Of a DNA stretch of 38,370 bases, positions 8,591-17,033 are shown piece by piece. The DNA comes from Algoriphagus sp. Its GTDB lineage: Bacteria > Bacteroidota > Bacteroidia > Cytophagales > Cyclobacteriaceae. Both the position numbers and the translations under genes were made by a program. The DNA is taken from assembly GCA_024642365.1 (NCBI GenBank), contig JAHEBE010000004.1:1-38370 (forward strand). The letters are read 5' to 3'. Within the stretch, counting starts at the first letter, position 1; each line of letters opens with the position of its first letter. The notes below the pieces were generated by a model that was not told where the DNA came from, made no database searches, and worked only from the letters and a program-made list of their open reading frames with translations.

Positions 8591-9742
8591 TCAGCTAATC
8601 TTTGACATCAACAGCGAAATATCCATGGATAAATCTGTGAAAATAAATTTCGCATTTCCATTTCGTTCCAAATGGTAATGCGCTTGATTGAATCCTTGGT
8701 AAAGGGATTCGATGTGCTCGCCTTTTAGAATCGTGCTACTTATTTTATTGACGAAATCTAAATCTTCCCCACGGGTTCGAAGTAATTCGTCCAGTCGGGA
8801 ATCTTTCAACAAAATTTCCCGGAGTACATTCATCCCGGTCAAAATGAGGGATTTTTGACCTTCTATATTGTCCTTGTGAAATGCATCTGCTCTTGCAAAT
8901 AAGGCACGAAAATCTGCTTTATAACAATCTAAAAACCACTCACGAATTAATTTGATCTGCTGATCCTCCACTTGGTCCACCAATCGGAGTGCTTCGCGCA
9001 TACTTCCATCGGCGATCATAGCGATTTGGTTTGCGGTAGCCTGGTCTGCTTTACCTTCTGAGACCAGGTGATTCTGAATCTCCTCATCCGAAAATCCCCT
9101 CACCAAAACTTTTTGAGTACGAGAAAGAATCGTAGTAAGAAGTTGTTCTGGATAAGCAGTAATCAGTAAGAATATGGTTTTGGGCTGGGGTTCCTCCAAA
9201 ATTTTCAGGAGCGCATTTGCAGCAGTGGGGTGCAAATATTCAGTCCCCCAGACGAGCATAATTTTATAGCCTCCTTCAAATGCCTTCAAAGAAAGTGTTT
9301 GTATTATTTTTCGTGCAGCACCTTTGGAGATATTCAGTTGCTTTTTTTCAAAACCATTAAATAAAATGAAATCGTGAACATTAGCATAGGGAGTTTCAAT
9401 GGCAAATTTCCTCCAATTAGCAAGCACATTTGATTTGTCATCTTTCCCATCATCGTCTGATGAATCGTCCTCTTTTTTGTTTGTGCTTATTTCAGGAAAC
9501 GCAAAATTCAAGTCAGGCATGACCAGCTTCCCCATCCGTTGGCAGGAAGCACATTTCCCACAGGAATCATCGGGCATCGGAGATTCGCAGAAAAGGTAAG
9601 TACACAAGGCTAATGCCATGGGCAAAGAAGCTGAGCCCTCTGGTCCATGAAACAATAAGGCATGCGCCAAATGGTTGTTTTTGACCGCATTGATCAGATT
9701 TTCTTTGGTATCAGGTAGTCCTGGAATTGCTGCGAATTGCAT
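8591..9742 (-). CDS. holB: DNA polymerase III delta-prime subunit
   Basis: The frame is open to 9796, but the ATG at 9742 (MQFAAIPGLPDTKENLI) is preferred: it matches the family N-terminus and leaves a 10-nt gap after the glmU-like stop. The resulting 383-residue protein has the clamp-loader AAA fold (HALLFHGPEGSASLP). The P-loop lacks the GK[ST] residues, as expected for the non-hydrolysing delta-prime subunit. A CxxCxxC zinc-binding cluster (SCGKCASC) comes next, followed by an acidic, low-complexity insertion (KKEDDSSDDDGKDD). The later motifs NALLKILEEPQPKTIFLLIT and SRTQKVLVRGFS are typical. The protein is part of the replicative clamp loader. Confidence 0.93.
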   Translation of the reverse strand: MQFAAIPGLPDTKENLINAVKNNHLAHALLFHGPEGSASLPMALALCTYLFCESPMPDDSCGKCASCQRMGKLVMPDLNFAFPEISTNKKEDDSSDDDGKDDKSNVLANWRKFAIETPYANVHDFILFNGFEKKQLNISKGAARKIIQTLSLKAFEGGYKIMLVWGTEYLHPTAANALLKILEEPQPKTIFLLITAYPEQLLTTILSRTQKVLVRGFSDEEIQNHLVSEGKADQATANQIAMIADGSMREALRLVDQVEDQQIKLIREWFLDCYKADFRALFARADAFHKDNIEGQKSLILTGMNVLREILLKDSRLDELLRTRGEDLDFVNKISSTILKGEHIESLYQGFNQAHYHLERNGNAKFIFTDLSMDISLLMSKIS

Positions 9743-9752
9743 GATTAATTTT

Positions 9753-10949
9753 TCAGATGGATTTCTCCCAGATTCGATAAGTTTTGGATTGATCAAAAAT
9801 CTCCTGAAGAATAGATCGATCTTCTTCCGTAAATTCTATTTTCCTTCTCCCCATCACTGCTTTGGCCGTTTCTTCAAATTTCGGGAATTGGAAAGTGGAA
9901 AATCCACTCGCTCCGCCCCAGGCAAAAGAAGCAATAAAATTCCGAGGAAAGCCGTCTCCAAAGATATTTGCTCCCACTCCAATCACCGTACCGGTGTTGA
10001 ACATGGTATTAATCCCGCATTTAGAATGGTCCCCCATCATTAATCCACAAAATTGAAGTCCTGTATTTGCAAAACCACCCTTGGTGTAGTCCCAAAGTTT
10101 CACGAAAGCATAATTGTTTTTAAGATTACTGGTATTGGTATCTGCCCCTAAGTTACACCATTCTCCAATGACAGAATTTCCTAAAAACCCTTCGTGACCT
10201 TTATTGCTGTAGCCAAAAAGAACAGAATTGGAAACTTCTCCCCCCACTTTGCAATGCGGTCCTACGGTTGTATCCCCTCTCAATTTGGCCCCCATATTAA
10301 TGGTGCTATGCTCACATAGGGCAAAAGGTCCACGAATTATTGATCCCTCTTGAATCTCTGTATCCTTACCAATATAGATTGGACCATTTTCAGCATTCAA
10401 TATCGCTGCCTTAATGGTAGCCCCTTTTTCAATAAATATGTTTTCGGAGTGATAGATTTTGGTGAAAGGGTCTGTGATTGACTCACTTTTTCTTCCCCGA
10501 GTAATTAATTCAAAATCCTTTCTGATCTCCGCACCATTCATTTGGAAAATATGCCAAGTCTTCAAAAGCAAGTTAGGCTGGTGATCCAGTTGAACGGGGA
10601 CATATTCTTTTGCTTTATCAAGGTTTTTCTCTGTTTCCCCAATATAAGTTGCCAAAAGTGTCTTCCCAGCATATAGTGCATGCCCCTTTTCTAAGTTTTG
10701 TACTGCTTCCCAAGAGTTCTCATCAGGCAACCAGGCGCCATTAATAGCCAGTGTAGCCCCCTTTTCTCTTTTGAACTTTTGCTGAAGGTAGTCCTGAGTC
10801 AGGTAAGAAGTCGTTCTTCCAGAAATTTTGGCCCATTTCTCAGCAATCTCCAAAATTCCTATGCGAATCGAGGCAACTGGTCTGGTAAACGTAAATGGAA
10901 GTAGAGATCCTCGGATAGCAGGATCATCAAACAAGAGAATATTGTCCAT
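9753..10949 (-). CDS. Bacteroidetes-type GlmU-like nucleotidyltransferase/acyltransferase
   Basis: The ATG at 10949 (MDNILLFDDPAIRGSLLPFTFTRPVA) is chosen over an upstream ATG at 10982. The upstream one would put the rpmE2 terminator inside the coding region. The 398-residue protein has a divergent N-terminal nucleotidyltransferase half without the usual LAAGxGTRM loop. Its C-terminal left-handed beta-helix of hexapeptide repeats is clear (IYIGKDTEIQEGSIIRGPFAL, NMGAKLRGDTTVG, SVIGEWCNLGADTNTSNLKNNY). This architecture matches the alternative GlmU family of Bacteroidetes, proposed to make UDP-N-acetylglucosamine for the cell wall. It heads the long minus-strand operon and has a TAnnTTTG box only 4 nt before the ATG. 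Confidence 0.88.
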   Translation of the reverse strand: MDNILLFDDPAIRGSLLPFTFTRPVASIRIGILEIAEKWAKISGRTTSYLTQDYLQQKFKREKGATLAINGAWLPDENSWEAVQNLEKGHALYAGKTLLATYIGETEKNLDKAKEYVPVQLDHQPNLLLKTWHIFQMNGAEIRKDFELITRGRKSESITDPFTKIYHSENIFIEKGATIKAAILNAENGPIYIGKDTEIQEGSIIRGPFALCEHSTINMGAKLRGDTTVGPHCKVGGEVSNSVLFGYSNKGHEGFLGNSVIGEWCNLGADTNTSNLKNNYAFVKLWDYTKGGFANTGLQFCGLMMGDHSKCGINTMFNTGTVIGVGANIFGDGFPRNFIASFAWGGASGFSTFQFPKFEETAKAVMGRRKIEFTEEDRSILQEIFDQSKTYRIWEKSI

Positions 10950-10953
10950 GGAG

Positions 10954-10961
10954 CAAAAATA
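10954..10961 (-). promoter_or_regulatory. -7 promoter box (TATTTTTG) of the glmU-like operon
   Basis: Read on the minus strand, TATTTTTG fits the Bacteroidetes -7 consensus TAnnTTTG exactly. It ends 4 nt before the ATG. It lies inside the T-rich tail of the rpmE2 terminator, so the same bases seem to end one transcript and start the next. No TTTG -33 element is seen at the usual distance. Confidence 0.5.
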
Positions 10962-10996
10962 AAAAAGTCTCCCAGAATCCATGCTCTGGGAGACTT
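10954..10996 (-). terminator. rpmE2 terminator
   Basis: A 12-bp perfect stem is formed by AAGTCTCCCAGA (10965-10976) and TCTGGGAGACTT (10985-10996), with an 8-nt loop. On the minus strand it is followed by TTTTTTATTTTT. It lies 22 nt after the L31 stop codon. Confidence 0.92.
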
Positions 10997-11018
10997 AATC
11001 AAGTCAGGTTTTGAAGAA

Positions 11019-11267
11019 TTACTTCTTGCTTGCGTATCTTTTGTTGAATTTCTCAACACGACCAGCAGTATCTAGCATCATTTTCTTACCTGTGTAGAAT
11101 GGGTGAGATTCTGAGCTAACTTCAATTTTGTACACTGGATAGTCTTTACCATCTTCCCAAGTAATTGTCTCAGAAGTTTCGATAGTAGACTTAGTCATAA
11201 ATTTGAATTCGCTTGAAGTGTCATAAAATACGACATCTCTGTAATTTGGATGAATATCAGCTTTCAT
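11019..11267 (-). CDS. rpmE2: 50S ribosomal protein L31, type B
   Basis: The 82-residue protein matches type B L31: [16 protein letters not shown] at the start, [25 protein letters not shown] at the end. It has no cysteines and therefore no zinc ribbon, which separates it from type A L31. It is a component of the large ribosomal subunit near the central protuberance, bridging to the small subunit. It forms a single-gene transcription unit with its own promoter at 11307-11337 and terminator at 10954-10996. Confidence 0.97.
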   Translation of the reverse strand: MKADIHPNYRDVVFYDTSSEFKFMTKSTIETSETITWEDGKDYPVYKIEVSSESHPFYTGKKMMLDTAGRVEKFNKRYASKK

Positions 11268-11306
11268 TGTATTGCTAGTTATTGAGTACCTTTTTCAAAT
11301 GAGGCA

Positions 11307-11337
11307 CAAAGTTATTCTTTTTCAGAAAATCCGCAAA
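11307..11337 (-). promoter_or_regulatory. Bacteroidetes-type promoter of rpmE2
   Basis: On the minus strand a TTTG -33 element (11337-11334) is followed after exactly 19 nt by TAACTTTG (11314-11307), which fits the TAnnTTTG -7 consensus. This is the best complete promoter in the window. The predicted leader before the ATG at 11267 is about 35 nt. Confidence 0.82.
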
Positions 11338-11438
11338 ATCTTTATCAAGTATTTCTTTATCAAAGCTTGAAAAGAATTTTCAAATGTGAATTTGCTCTCA
11401 AATATAGCTTAGGTATTTTAAGATATCCCTGCTTTTTT

Positions 11439-11446
11439 TAGCTTTA
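11439..11446 (+). promoter_or_regulatory. Possible -7 box (TAGCTTTA) before the Wzi/RemB-like gene
   Basis: TAGCTTTA matches TAnnTTTG except for the last base and ends 4 nt before the ATG at 11451. It has the same geometry as several exact matches in this window. Confidence 0.3.
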
Positions 11447-11450
11447 AGCG

Positions 11451-13151
11451 ATGCAAAACTTTCTTACTCGCCATTTTAAGGCTACGCTATTCTTTTTTTT
11501 AATCGCGTTAACCTTTCCCTATTTTTCTTTTTCGCAGGGAAGTTACATCCCTTATGATCGAGATTACTACCATCGGATTGAGCGATATGAAATTTTGAGA
11601 GGTCAGAATAACCCGATTTTTCAAACTGGAGTGAGGCCTTGGCGTAGAGATTTGCTTGGAAAATACTTGGATTCGCTCGCCTCAGACCCGGTTATTCAGA
11701 CCAAATCCGATCAATTTAATCTGGCTTATTTAAGTCAGGATAATTGGGAATTCGTCTCGGAAGAAACTCCTTTATCCAAAAAGCCTTTTCTAAATGCTTT
11801 GTACAAGCGCCCAGGTGATCTTGCTTTTTATAACAGTGAGGAATTTGACCTTCATGTGAGCCCTGTGCTTTATTTAAATGGAGGCTTTGAATCTGATAAT
11901 GAACAAAATCCCAATCGGCTCACCAGAGGTGTAGTTTTGCGCGGTTCAATTGACAAAAAAGTTGGTTTCTATACCTATTTCACTTCCTCCGAAGCATTTT
12001 TTCCTTCTTGGGTAAAAAATACCGCAGAACACAATGGTGCCGTCCCTGGGGAGGGTTTTTGGAAAGAATACAATTCTGCTGGTTACAGTTATTTTTCTGC
12101 CTTAGGACATGTGAATTTTAATCTCACTAAAAATATTCAGGCCCAAATCGGGCACGATCGAAACTTTGTGGGTGAAGGATATCGCTCTTTTTTATTGTCG
12201 GACTTTTCAAACCCCTACATGTTCGTGAAGTTGAACACGAAAATCTGGAAATTTCAATTGACCAATATCTGGACGCAAATGACTGCCGATGTCCTTTACA
12301 ATAGAGGAAGGCCTACAGATGGACGCTATCCTCAAAAATGGTTTTCATTTCATCGCTTAGGATTTGATGTGGGGAAGAAATTAAACTTGGGATTCTATGA
12401 ATCTGTCATGACTGACCAGGCAAATTTCAACTATTTCAATCCCATCATCTTTTTCCGCTGGGTGGAACAAGGACTTGGAACACCTGACAAAGTCATGTTG
12501 GGAACAGATTTCAAATGGAATTTGTATCCAGGAATGCAGCTATATGGCCAATTTGCTTTGGATGAATTTGTGTTTAATGAGTTTTTCGGAATTGACGGAA
12601 AAGGATCGAAGCGAAATAAATATGGAATTCAGGCAGGTTATAAATACATCAATGCTTTTACAATTTCCAATCTTGACCTTCAGCTAGAATTCAATTCAGC
12701 AAGACCTTATACCTTTCAGGAAAAACAAGATTACCAATCCTATAGTAATTGGCGCACGCCACTAACCCATCCAAGAGGAGCGAATTTCCGGGAGTTTCTT
12801 GGAATTATTCGCTACCAACCCATCCCTAAACTTAACTTGACCTTAATGGCCATGTATCAATTATATGGGGCGGATCCAGATGAGGTAACCAATTGGGGAG
12901 GAGACGTTTTAAAAAATAGGCTCGAAGGAAGTCCTACGGGTTTGTTTGGAAACTACATAGGTCAGGGGATTGAGAACCAGGTCATACAAACTAACCTCAA
13001 TGCGAGTTACATGCTTCGACATAATTTTTTCATTGACGGAACCGCTACATTTCGTAGACGAACTGCTCAAGATTTATCCGATCCGGAGACCTTGCAATTG
13101 TTGCAGATGGGCATTAGATGGAACTTCTTAAGGCCTGATTACAATTACTAG
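11451..13151 (+). CDS. Outer-membrane beta-barrel protein, capsule-assembly Wzi / gliding RemB-like
   Basis: The 566-residue protein has a signal peptide (hydrophobic stretch LFFFLIALTFPYFSFSQ, cleavage around residues 28-30). It then has many alternating aromatic strands, such as VGFYTYFTSSEAFFPSW, NIQAQIGHDRNFVGEGYRSFLLSDFSNPYMFVKL, WKFQLTNIWTQMTA and NLGFYESVM. The 'GHDRNFVGEGYRSFLLSDF' segment and the overall length resemble the Wzi-type capsule-assembly barrels, and also the gliding-motility protein RemB of Cytophaga/Flavobacterium relatives. I cannot separate the two from sequence alone. It probably sits in the outer membrane and handles surface polysaccharide. It ends in an aromatic-rich strand (NFLRPDYNY). 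The ABC exporter gene follows 57 nt downstream on the same strand. Confidence 0.7.
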   Translation: MQNFLTRHFKATLFFFLIALTFPYFSFSQGSYIPYDRDYYHRIERYEILRGQNNPIFQTGVRPWRRDLLGKYLDSLASDPVIQTKSDQFNLAYLSQDNWEFVSEETPLSKKPFLNALYKRPGDLAFYNSEEFDLHVSPVLYLNGGFESDNEQNPNRLTRGVVLRGSIDKKVGFYTYFTSSEAFFPSWVKNTAEHNGAVPGEGFWKEYNSAGYSYFSALGHVNFNLTKNIQAQIGHDRNFVGEGYRSFLLSDFSNPYMFVKLNTKIWKFQLTNIWTQMTADVLYNRGRPTDGRYPQKWFSFHRLGFDVGKKLNLGFYESVMTDQANFNYFNPIIFFRWVEQGLGTPDKVMLGTDFKWNLYPGMQLYGQFALDEFVFNEFFGIDGKGSKRNKYGIQAGYKYINAFTISNLDLQLEFNSARPYTFQEKQDYQSYSNWRTPLTHPRGANFREFLGIIRYQPIPKLNLTLMAMYQLYGADPDEVTNWGGDVLKNRLEGSPTGLFGNYIGQGIENQVIQTNLNASYMLRHNFFIDGTATFRRRTAQDLSDPETLQLLQMGIRWNFLRPDYNY

Positions 13152-13208
13152 TGATTCTAGCGCAATCATTTTTGCGTAAATTCGGACTTTATTTCTGAGA
13201 CTTTCATT

Positions 13209-15041
13209 ATGAATACCTATTTGCGAATTCTTTCTTATGCCAAGCCTTATGGAAAATTCGTGCCTACTTATATTATTTATGCGCTCCTTTCGATCATTTT
13301 TGGACTACTGAATTTCACTTTACTTAAGCCGCTTTTTGATGTGATTTTTGAGCAAGTGGATCCAGCTTCACTTACTCAGTTCACAAGCAAGCCAAGTTTT
13401 GAGTTTTCTATTGGATATTTTTCACACCTCTTTAATTATTATTTCCTACAAGTCGCAGAAACTTATGGAAAAATGGGAACGCTATTTTATGTCTGCATCA
13501 TCATCGTTGTTTCTGTTTTTCTAGCAAATCTTTTCACCTATTTGTCAGGTGTAGTATTGGCCAAAGTAAGGGCTGTAGTCATCAAACGAATGCGGATGGA
13601 CATTTTTGACCGCGTGAGTGGGCTTCAAATTGCCTATTTCTCCAATGAACGAAAAGGTGATCTGATGTCCAAAATGACGAATGACGTTCAGGAAGTGGAG
13701 AATACCATAGTGCAATCCCTTCGAGTGGTATTTCGAGAACCAGCAACCATCATTCTTTATTTTGCAGTTCTTTTTTTAATGTCAGTTAAACTGACACTTT
13801 TCACCATTTTGATCATTCCTATTTCTGGCGCCATTATCGGTGGAATTACAAGAAGGTTAAAGAAAAAAGCGGTACAAAGTCAGCAGTCGTTGGGACGAAT
13901 AGTTAATATTCTCGACGAAACTTTAAGCGGAATGCGGGTCATTAAAGCATTCAATGCGGAATGGTTTATGAAAACCAAATTTGATGAAGAGACAGATTAT
14001 TATTCTCATGTGAACGTCAGCATGGCTCGAAAAAATGAGCTAGCCTCGCCTATTTCTCAATTTTTAGGCGTCTCAGTCGTGGCAGGAATTCTGATTTATG
14101 GAGGTGGATTAGTCCTCAGTGGTAATTCAGATTTAGGGGCTTCTGACTTCATTACCTATATCATCATATTTACACAAGTATTAAATCCTGCAAAGGAAAT
14201 TTCACGTGCCATGAGCAACATTCAACGTGGAATAGCCTCTGCGGAGCGGATTTTCAAAGTCATCGACACACCTTCCAAGATCACTTCTCCGAAAGACCCA
14301 ATCCATTTGGAAGGCTTCAAAAATTCAATCGAATTCAAACAGGTAAGTTTTGCCTATGAGGAATCGACTGTATTGAAAGGGATAAATTTTACCCTTTCCA
14401 AAGGAAAAACCATTGCCTTGGTTGGTCCTTCGGGAGGAGGAAAATCAACTTTAGCAGATTTGGTCCCCCGTTTTTATGACCCTAGTGAAGGAAAGATTGA
14501 ATTAGATGGCGTGAATATTCGCGACTTCGATTTGAACAAGTTGCGAGGATTGATGGGTATTGTCACCCAAGAATCCATACTTTTCAATGATACGGTATTT
14601 AATAATATTGCCTTTGGATTAAGTAATGTCAGTTTGGATCAAGTAATTGAAGCTGCAAAAATCGCCAACGCGCATGAATTCATCGAAAAACTAGAAAATG
14701 GATATGAGACTTCGATTGGAGAGCGAGGATCTAAGCTTTCCGGAGGACAGAAACAACGACTTAGCATAGCCAGGGCCGTGTTGAAAAATCCACCAATCCT
14801 AATTCTGGATGAAGCCACTTCCGCATTGGATTCAGAGTCCGAATTATTAGTGCAGGAAGCCTTGACTAAGTTGATGGCAAACCGAACCACACTTGTAATC
14901 GCTCATCGCCTCAGTACGATTCAGCATGCAGATGAAATCTTGGTCATTGAACAAGGGAAAATTGTCCAGCGTGGCACACATGCTGAGTTAAGCCAAACCA
15001 CCGGACTTTACCAGAAGCTTTCGAGTATTCAGTCGGTTTAG
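13209..15041 (+). CDS. MsbA-like ABC exporter (fused permease and ATPase)
   Basis: The 610-residue half-transporter has an N-terminal six-helix membrane domain (about residues 15-340) and a C-terminal nucleotide-binding domain. Walker A GPSGGGKST starts at about residue 406, the Q-loop region is VTQESILFND, the signature LSGGQKQRLSIARA starts at about residue 510, Walker B is ILILDEATSALD, and the H-loop is IAHRLST. All catalytic residues are present, so it should work as a homodimer. It probably exports lipid A/lipopolysaccharide or another hydrophobic compound; the large extracellular loop between the first two helices is longer than in E. coli MsbA. Substrate is inferred only from family. 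Confidence 0.9.
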   Translation: MNTYLRILSYAKPYGKFVPTYIIYALLSIIFGLLNFTLLKPLFDVIFEQVDPASLTQFTSKPSFEFSIGYFSHLFNYYFLQVAETYGKMGTLFYVCIIIVVSVFLANLFTYLSGVVLAKVRAVVIKRMRMDIFDRVSGLQIAYFSNERKGDLMSKMTNDVQEVENTIVQSLRVVFREPATIILYFAVLFLMSVKLTLFTILIIPISGAIIGGITRRLKKKAVQSQQSLGRIVNILDETLSGMRVIKAFNAEWFMKTKFDEETDYYSHVNVSMARKNELASPISQFLGVSVVAGILIYGGGLVLSGNSDLGASDFITYIIIFTQVLNPAKEISRAMSNIQRGIASAERIFKVIDTPSKITSPKDPIHLEGFKNSIEFKQVSFAYEESTVLKGINFTLSKGKTIALVGPSGGGKSTLADLVPRFYDPSEGKIELDGVNIRDFDLNKLRGLMGIVTQESILFNDTVFNNIAFGLSNVSLDQVIEAAKIANAHEFIEKLENGYETSIGERGSKLSGGQKQRLSIARAVLKNPPILILDEATSALDSESELLVQEALTKLMANRTTLVIAHRLSTIQHADEILVIEQGKIVQRGTHAELSQTTGLYQKLSSIQSV

Positions 15042-15066
15042 TATATTCGAGTAATAAAATACAGCC

Positions 15067-15432
15067 ATGAAGAAACTACATCAATACTTACAACTTGCGC
15101 TTTTAGCCTATTTTGGAGGATTATTTATCTTTTACATTGCCTTTGACACCTTAGGCGGCTTATTTGGAATGGATGAAATCACTTCAGACTCCATGGTAAA
15201 AGTAATTCTAACGGGCCTAGTACTTTTTCTAGTGACTTGGGGTTTGGGATATTCTGTGAATAATAGTCTGGTAGGATCTATGAAAAAAATGGAGCAGGAA
15301 ATGAATGCTTTAAAAGCAAAAATTTATGATTTCGAGCATCCTAAAATCCATACTAAAGAGAATCAAGATTCTGTTAGAAAAGGAACTGAAACTGATCCAA
15401 GCAGTCTACCTCCCCGCCAAAATATTACTTGA
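15067..15432 (+). CDS. Small membrane protein with two transmembrane helices and coiled coil
   Basis: I do not recognise a family. The 121 residues show two membrane helices, about 8-28 (LQLALLAYFGGLFIFYIAF) and 44-64 (VKVILTGLVLFLVTWGLGYSV). A short coiled-coil segment (SMKKMEQEMNALKAKIYDFEH) and a polar C-terminal tail follow. It starts 25 nt after the MsbA-like gene and may be co-transcribed with it. A terminator-like hairpin at 15468-15491 comes next. Confidence 0.7.
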   Translation: MKKLHQYLQLALLAYFGGLFIFYIAFDTLGGLFGMDEITSDSMVKVILTGLVLFLVTWGLGYSVNNSLVGSMKKMEQEMNALKAKIYDFEHPKIHTKENQDSVRKGTETDPSSLPPRQNIT

Positions 15433-15467
15433 AATAAAGATTTAAGTAAAGCAAAATTGTATATTCA

Positions 15468-15491
15468 GGAGACGTAACGTCTCCTTTTTTT
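15468..15491 (+). terminator. Terminator-like hairpin whose T-run touches the yifB start codon
   Basis: The palindrome GGAGACGT-A-ACGTCTCC (15468-15484), realistically a GGAGAC/GTCTCC stem with a 5-nt loop, is followed by seven T (15485-15491). The ATG of the next gene begins at 15492. It has the form of a standard intrinsic terminator for the upstream membrane-protein gene. Any transcript that translates yifB from this ATG and starts upstream must read through it. Confidence 0.8.
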
Positions 15492-17030
15492 ATGGTTGCA
15501 AAAACTTTTGGAAGTGCGGTCTCGGGTGTAGACGCCAACATCATTACCATCGAGGTCAACGTAGGCCAAGGAACAAGTTTTTTCATGGTCGGACTGCCAG
15601 ACTCGGCAGTGAAGGAATCTCAACAGCGAGTAGAATCAGCTTTGAAATACTTTGGTTACCGAATGCCAAGACAAAAAGTAGTGGTCAATCTTGCTCCTGC
15701 TGATATTCGTAAAGAAGGATCTGCTTATGATCTGCCCATAGCAATGGGGATTTTACAAGCTTCTGAACAAGTGGATTTCCCGAATTTGGAAGAATATATC
15801 ATTATGGGAGAACTTTCGCTTGATGGAATTCTGCGACCAGTTAAGGGAGTATTACCAATCGCGATCGAGGCCAGAAAACGAGGGTTTAAAGGATTTATCC
15901 TACCTGTAGAAAATGCAAAAGAGGCCTCCATAGTTAATAGTCTGGATATTATAGGCGTTGAAAATCTGCAACAAGCCACGGACTTCTTAATGGGAAGTCT
16001 TCAAATTGAACCCCTAGTGACAGATACCCGAGAAATTTTTTACCATTCCCTGGATTCAATAGAGTTTGATTTCGCAGATGTCCAAGGGCAAGAAAATATT
16101 AAACGAGCTATGGAAATTGCAGCTGCGGGAGGACATAATGTAATTATGATCGGGCCTCCAGGCGCAGGAAAAACTATGCTTGCAAAGCGACTCCCTTCAA
16201 TATTGCCACCTCTGACACTTGTCGAGGCATTAGAAACAACCAAAATTCATTCGGTTGCAGGAAAACTCGGAAGAAATGGGAGTTTATTGGCACAACGCCC
16301 CTTTCGAAGTCCTCACCATACGATTTCAGATGTAGCGCTTGTCGGCGGAGGAGGGAACCCACAACCAGGAGAAATTTCCCTAGCCCATAATGGTGTACTA
16401 TTTTTAGATGAGTTGCCAGAATTTAAACGGACTGTTTTGGAAGTAATGAGACAGCCTTTAGAAGAACGTAAAGTGACCATTTCAAGAGCAAAGGTATCTG
16501 TCGATTATCCAGCCAACTTCATGTTGATCGCAAGCATGAATCCTTGCCCTTGTGGCTACTACAATCATCCTGAAAAAGAATGTGTCTGTGGTCCTGGTAT
16601 CGTGCAAAGGTATTTGAACAAAGTCTCCGGCCCGCTGCTAGATCGAATCGATCTTCACGTAGAGGTCACTCCAGTGAAATTTGACGAAATGACCTCCACA
16701 CGAAAAACAGAATCAAGTAAAGCAATAAGAGAACGTGTAATTCTTGGGCGAGAGCGACAGAAAGAAAGGTTTAAAGATAATCCAGAGGTATTTTGTAATG
16801 CCATGATGCCTTCCCATCAAGTCAAGGAAGTTTGCCAAATCAATGAAGCGGGAAAAGCATTATTAAAAACTGCAATGGAAAGGCTAGGCCTCTCAGCTAG
16901 AGCTTACGATCGAATTTTAAAAGTCTCTAGGACTATTGCTGATATTTCTGGTTCGGAAAACATTAAAGTAGAACACCTAGCAGAGGCCATTCAATATCGA
17001 AGCTTGGATAGAGAGGGTTGGGCAGGTTAA
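15492..17030 (+). CDS. YifB/ComM family AAA+ (Mg-chelatase-like) protein
   Basis: The 512-residue protein has the full family layout. The N-terminal domain reads GVDANIITIEVNVGQG...FFMVGLPDSAVKESQQRV, confirming the ATG at 15492. The AAA+ module has Walker A GPPGAGKTM starting at residue 221, Walker B GVLFLDELPEF, the cysteine-rich loop NPCPCGYYNHPEKECVCGP (about 350-368) and sensor motifs. The C-terminal domain reads RLGLSARAYDRILKVSRTIADI. In naturally competent bacteria ComM is a helicase that promotes branch migration of incoming DNA. Here the role is inferred from family. It converges on the next gene with only 3 nt between stop codons. Confidence 0.93.
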   Translation: MVAKTFGSAVSGVDANIITIEVNVGQGTSFFMVGLPDSAVKESQQRVESALKYFGYRMPRQKVVVNLAPADIRKEGSAYDLPIAMGILQASEQVDFPNLEEYIIMGELSLDGILRPVKGVLPIAIEARKRGFKGFILPVENAKEASIVNSLDIIGVENLQQATDFLMGSLQIEPLVTDTREIFYHSLDSIEFDFADVQGQENIKRAMEIAAAGGHNVIMIGPPGAGKTMLAKRLPSILPPLTLVEALETTKIHSVAGKLGRNGSLLAQRPFRSPHHTISDVALVGGGGNPQPGEISLAHNGVLFLDELPEFKRTVLEVMRQPLEERKVTISRAKVSVDYPANFMLIASMNPCPCGYYNHPEKECVCGPGIVQRYLNKVSGPLLDRIDLHVEVTPVKFDEMTSTRKTESSKAIRERVILGRERQKERFKDNPEVFCNAMMPSHQVKEVCQINEAGKALLKTAMERLGLSARAYDRILKVSRTIADISGSENIKVEHLAEAIQYRSLDREGWAG

Positions 17031-17033
17031 ATT

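Noticed and set aside
9743-9796. Longer N-terminus for holB
   Set aside because: It would overlap the glmU-like gene by 44 nt and does not match the family start, which is well formed from the ATG at 9742.
10950-10982. Upstream ATG for the glmU-like gene
   Set aside because: It would place the rpmE2 terminator stem and the TATTTTTG box within the coding region.
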